DNA of 64,000 nucleotides, taken from assembly GCA_023653095.1 (NCBI GenBank), contig JAMNXP010000001.1:450853-514852 (forward strand), given 5' to 3'. Every line of letters begins with the position of its first letter. The first letter of the stretch is position 1. Below the pieces are notes generated by a model, which saw nothing but the letters and a program-made list of their open reading frames with translations, was not told where the DNA came from and made no database searches. The stretch is from Bacteroidia bacterium (GTDB taxonomy: Bacteria; Bacteroidota; Bacteroidia; NS11-12g; UBA955). Shown here in pieces: positions 61,301-64,000 of this stretch. Position numbers and translations under genes: made by a program.

Positions 61301-64000
61301 GATCAATTTAAAGCGTCGAAACAATTCTGGGAACTGTTCTTGAAACAAAATTCTGAGATGATTCATGTTTTAAAGAAACATCCGCAAAGAAATGAATGGA
61401 TTAAAACACTTTCTTTAAAAACAGAACAAGGAATTAAACGTCTGAGCGATCTATTTTCTTTAGAAACCTCTGTAGATTGGTTTAATACCATAGCTGCTTA
61501 TGGCTGGGAAATGCATGAAAATTCTATTTGGGACTTATCCCTTTTCATTAAAAATGAACACTCCAGCAATTCACAATGGGTTTTTATTGATGGTATTAAA
61601 CAACTGTTATTTGAAGTTCAAACCCCATTGACTAAAATCCAATTTCTTCAATTAGTACTAAAAGTATACCGGAGAATAGAGCCCAATTTAGGAATTGTTC
61701 AATTAGCAAAATTTACCAATCTATTTCAAGAGTTACTTGAATTCTCAGACAATGAAAAAGAATTTGTTAGAATTGAACATGACCTCCCCAAGGTTGAGGA
61801 AAAAAGTACAATAAAAGAAATCCCACCGCTAGAAAACTTTAATAACACCACTGAATTTGATTTACAAACAATAGAACCCTCATTGTTTTATTGGGCATTA
61901 GAACATCCAAACATAACAGAAACAGCACTTGAATCCACTTTGAATTTAGTTTGGGAAAATTGGCTGAATAAGAATTCTAAATTGAAAAAAAGATTGGTAA
62001 AAGGTGATTTAGTAAATAAATGGAAAACAGAAATCTCTAATTTTATGTGGAACCACTACATAAATTCGAGTGAACCTTTAAGCCAAAAATTGAACTATTT
62101 CGTGCCCATGGCACAAACCTTTGCTCATTGGAAAAGTACTTACCAATTGCCGTACACCTTACAAATAAGCAATGTAAAACCCATAAATTGGTTAGAATGG
62201 TTAAACACGGTAAAGACGCCAAATTTCCTAAAACAAGCTACAAAATTTAGCGAAATCAGTGACCCACTCAAAGAAATTAACTCAGAAGTCTTGGGCAAGT
62301 CAAAAATCAAAAAGGAAAACACACCAATAATAGAAAAGAAAGAAGCCCCATATCCAAGCTTTTTCAATGAGTTGAATTGGGAGGTTTTAGGTCCAAATGA
62401 TGCGTCACCGACTTATATTGTATACCTGATATCTGCTTATAAAGAATGGAAATCAGCCTTTTTAGAGATGGATGGGGACCTAGTTTCTGAGAGTTTCAAA
62501 GAACAATTATTCCTGGTCACACTGGTAAGCAGTGAAACCCGACTTAGTCAATTCATTGCTACCATTTTTAATGGTTGGGAACAACAATCAGAATTTATAT
62601 CCTTAGAAATAAAACAAGCGTTAAAATCAACCATCCTATTTATTCATGATGAATTAAAAAAAGTGATAAAATCCACCCCCAATGAAAATGAGTTATTCCA
62701 AACATTGGTGGCATTGAGAATATATCATGCATTATTTGGTTCAAATACAGGATTGTTTTATCAAAAGGAGTGGCACACATCCATTATTCAAAAAATCAAT
62801 GAAGAATCCAATCAGACATCTGAGAGTGCAAAAGAACTGATTGCTGAATTTTTCCAGAATTTAGAGAAGAAAATCAGTTATTCGCTGTTAACAGAGAGTC
62901 ATGAATGGTACCATAAATTAGAGCAAGTCAATACCTTAACGACGGCGCCGGTGAGCGGAATTCTTGCTTTGTTCGAAATAATATTTAATGAAATATCTGG
63001 TTCATCAAATACTGAAAACACATCTTTTCAACATCCTATTCAAGAAATTGATCAGTGGTTACATCAATTGCGAAAATTCAGTTTTAATCAGTGGTTGCTA
63101 GATTATTGGCTACCTAAAACAGTGATTCGTTATTCAGAAATCCAAGGAACCAATCAAGAGATGGAAGATTTGGTGATTTTCGAAAATTGGACACTGAATT
63201 TTTTACAACTTTTTGAAAGAGGCCCACAAAAACATGAAGGGAGCCCTATTGAACAATTGCTAGTTTCTTTAATCAAATCTCAGAAAAAAGAATACACAGA
63301 AACAGCCACTGATGAGGTTAATAAATTCAAAACCGAAGTGCGTGAAAAACTAAATGAGCTTTGGAAAAGGGAAATTGAGCCCTTGCAACAGACTCAAAAG
63401 TTATTGACCGATCCAGTTCAAAAAGAAATCTTAAAATTACAGGAATTAGGTGAGAGAATAGAAATACCCATCAAAGTAAACTTTGAACAGAAAAAGGCTT
63501 CGGTTAATGAGCAAATTAAATCAGAAATCAATCGTGGCACCAGATATACGGCCAATTTATGTGGTATGATGTTGCTTGCTCCATTTTGGGGTACTTTATT
63601 TAGACGATTGGAATTGCTCGAAAAAAACGAATTTAAATCATCGGAGCATAAATTATTGGCCTATCAAACCATTCTTGCCATTGCAAGAATTGAAGAAGAA
63701 ACGCCTTTAGAGCTTCAAGATCTAATTCCCAGAATTATAGTTGGTATTCCACCGGAAAATGAACTTAGTGGTTTGCCTGTGCTAACTTCAGCACAAATTG
63801 AAGAAATTACCAAATTCATTTCAGCCGTTAGAAGTCAATGGCCGGTGATGATCAATTTTAGCAACCGCGGATTTATTGAATCTTTCCTATTGAGAAGAGG
63901 AACCGTTTGGAAAGAGTCTGACAGCAAATGGATGATTGAAGTTGAAGGGTACGGTTCAGATATCATCATGCAAACTCTTCCTTGGGGATATGCCACCATG
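58346..64000 (+). CDS. eCIS tape-measure protein (Pvc14-type), 3' end outside window
   Basis: Seen: an open frame of 1885 codons from the ATG at 58346 to the window edge. The start KKLTINELELKIDIPNSLIW is the typical beginning of the family. Near the edge is its hallmark C-terminal domain: NLCGMMLLAPFWGTLFRRLE, LLAYQTILAIARIEEET, VGIPPENELSG, GFIESFLLRRGTVW and IIMQTLPWGYATM. The rest is helical with many Trp-anchored repeats. Because the family's closing motif is already reached, only a few residues should be missing. Known: sets the length of the tube. The unusual length predicts a long particle. Confidence 0.93.
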   Translation, partial: MPKKLTINELELKIDIPNSLIWNDGLVQILKKGIEDAFDQINSKNQIFKNDGIDFIEIDLGTLSSIDEFTDALTRELWVTFAPYFKILDSENSSATLYDLFKSPKKNNQTYEVWSYLNSSFEFSAQNIEELIKNWEQNSVLSLSDIHELMIQLLGDELSGELISWYRKNFGETVDPNLLKLFLLLFQRKRNNLSFNNITLFESIFELWFKKDIYLLLFHSKNGPFEEKLLHLILSRLSDDEIMEINQQGFFQSIIKGNSLDYQNLTKVWQKRLIQTYSLQKADDFLTETLPIQWTNATGKKSYQELEFFLHLLAFLNISPNRKLYSIAIQAVLLGKPFNISEWIIHFFELVYPELPGEWRNPKRFEEQIYFQLSQYSEGKKSIKSISEYWLWIKQSDIFMVLWNKSIPSALKRLSLISEYLYQSATVNPKYPWKKRLFPTTNLSPNISKDAPKVIEILIGDIKSWLNVTTPFSTTNYSDKEILHIHLVVGEIKSLLFDFETFLMILSRYYNRSEGWWREWVFTSPIQKQNLFNIWRDTVLQIQKLEQVVTLEIAEREYLKNNDLNLNVDESSEILNIKANESIELLYNQIEDFKNWLTEEEWGVLQKFIEEQSSEAAQFKLKFKSIENALLVWFAHWKTTSALEVPIKIQTVHRTFQIQWWRELSKTSQWLNIILSSHHVTNSPQYDFLLKISKALLTLIQWNLDEESISLDPFQNNFIWILENQIRANIKRLQWQRSEISLGTFFQTEEFQKAINDIALLLNIPNELPNKQDDIELGNYALLEVQYSQDLKVIARAEEVSTLILKIDPLDDNIDPILPGLYIDVVALVKDLFRILTQFDVEKKSPWLIKINQLITNHWANLNGFTILVVDESILKILTLIKSNSQNFFQNLLLSKTFLRGIEKLLEYSVPKNQQLLSLRNEIVLATVKTIEGLEEIKLDYANSVDNNEPHPEIELYSLQSLFEQIGWGNLIDVSETIKEITLDLDQFKASKQFWELFLKQNSEMIHVLKKHPQRNEWIKTLSLKTEQGIKRLSDLFSLETSVDWFNTIAAYGWEMHENSIWDLSLFIKNEHSSNSQWVFIDGIKQLLFEVQTPLTKIQFLQLVLKVYRRIEPNLGIVQLAKFTNLFQELLEFSDNEKEFVRIEHDLPKVEEKSTIKEIPPLENFNNTTEFDLQTIEPSLFYWALEHPNITETALESTLNLVWENWLNKNSKLKKRLVKGDLVNKWKTEISNFMWNHYINSSEPLSQKLNYFVPMAQTFAHWKSTYQLPYTLQISNVKPINWLEWLNTVKTPNFLKQATKFSEISDPLKEINSEVLGKSKIKKENTPIIEKKEAPYPSFFNELNWEVLGPNDASPTYIVYLISAYKEWKSAFLEMDGDLVSESFKEQLFLVTLVSSETRLSQFIATIFNGWEQQSEFISLEIKQALKSTILFIHDELKKVIKSTPNENELFQTLVALRIYHALFGSNTGLFYQKEWHTSIIQKINEESNQTSESAKELIAEFFQNLEKKISYSLLTESHEWYHKLEQVNTLTTAPVSGILALFEIIFNEISGSSNTENTSFQHPIQEIDQWLHQLRKFSFNQWLLDYWLPKTVIRYSEIQGTNQEMEDLVIFENWTLNFLQLFERGPQKHEGSPIEQLLVSLIKSQKKEYTETATDEVNKFKTEVREKLNELWKREIEPLQQTQKLLTDPVQKEILKLQELGERIEIPIKVNFEQKKASVNEQIKSEINRGTRYTANLCGMMLLAPFWGTLFRRLELLEKNEFKSSEHKLLAYQTILAIARIEEETPLELQDLIPRIIVGIPPENELSGLPVLTSAQIEEITKFISAVRSQWPVMINFSNRGFIESFLLRRGTVWKESDSKWMIEVEGYGSDIIMQTLPWGYATM

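Noticed and set aside
42881-64000. Contractile-tail prophage
   Set aside because: No capsid, portal, terminase, integrase or lysis genes, and presence of DUF4255, Pvc11/12-like proteins and Pvc15-like ATPases, which mark eCIS.
58346-64000. Several small proteins in the last 5.6 kb
   Set aside because: The short frames there are shadows; one continuous plus-strand frame runs from 58346 to the edge and ends in the tape-measure C-terminal motif.

Overview
The window looks like chromosomal DNA of a gliding-type Bacteroidota (Bacteroidetes), probably near Flavobacteriales. The evidence is a SusC/SusD pair, a GldB lipoprotein, PorT-type outer-membrane proteins, ATP-type PEP carboxykinase, AQ-type signal-peptide ends and SSC lipoboxes, almost no Shine-Dalgarno sequences, and several exact TAnnTTTG promoter boxes. 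No rRNA, tRNA, insertion sequence, CRISPR array or phage head gene was seen.

Layout. (1) 1-8059, minus strand: a polysaccharide-utilisation locus. A NUDIX-like regulator precedes SusC, SusD, a LamG surface lipoprotein, a GH144-type glucanase and the start of a GH3 beta-glucosidase; the enzyme pair suggests beta-1,2-glucan or a related beta-glucan. (2) 8177-32666: mostly core and housekeeping genes (GT2, rsmG, alaS, pckA, two PAP2 phosphatases, msrA, SUI1/YciH, an SDR, a methyltransferase, a thioesterase, gldB, a PorT barrel, nadE, an MFS carrier, a glucosaminidase-like protein, dnaG, an M20 amidohydrolase, a START-like protein, a GT39 transferase, an arginase-family enzyme, an acyl-CoA reductase and an outer-membrane protein). 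(3) 32814-64000: a large extracellular contractile injection system (eCIS, Pvc/Afp-like), cut by the right edge inside the tape-measure gene.

The eCIS has two divergent arms meeting at 42757-42880. The plus arm encodes the particle: a small two-TM protein, DUF4255/Pvc16 terminal protein, an unknown protein, a sheath with a long insertion, tube, second tube protein with an alanine-rich tail, DUF5908-type protein, LysM hub, VgrG-like spike, PAAR tip, gp25 wedge, Pvc11-like and Pvc12-like baseplate proteins, a fibre-like protein, a 59-aa protein and a tape measure of at least 1885 residues. The minus arm encodes two different Pvc15-like AAA+ ATPases. One is followed by a 1050-aa beta-rich protein, the other by two paralogous glycine-zipper proteins with near-identical C-termini. 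The arrangement suggests two ATPase/cargo (or ATPase/accessory) modules serving one particle, and it is the most novel part of the window.

A second theme is non-coding. All four convergent gene junctions that have any spacer (9.9, 26.6, 30.7 and 32.7 kb) carry tandem arrays of different 7-bp units around a shared core. No other intergenic region in the window contains them.
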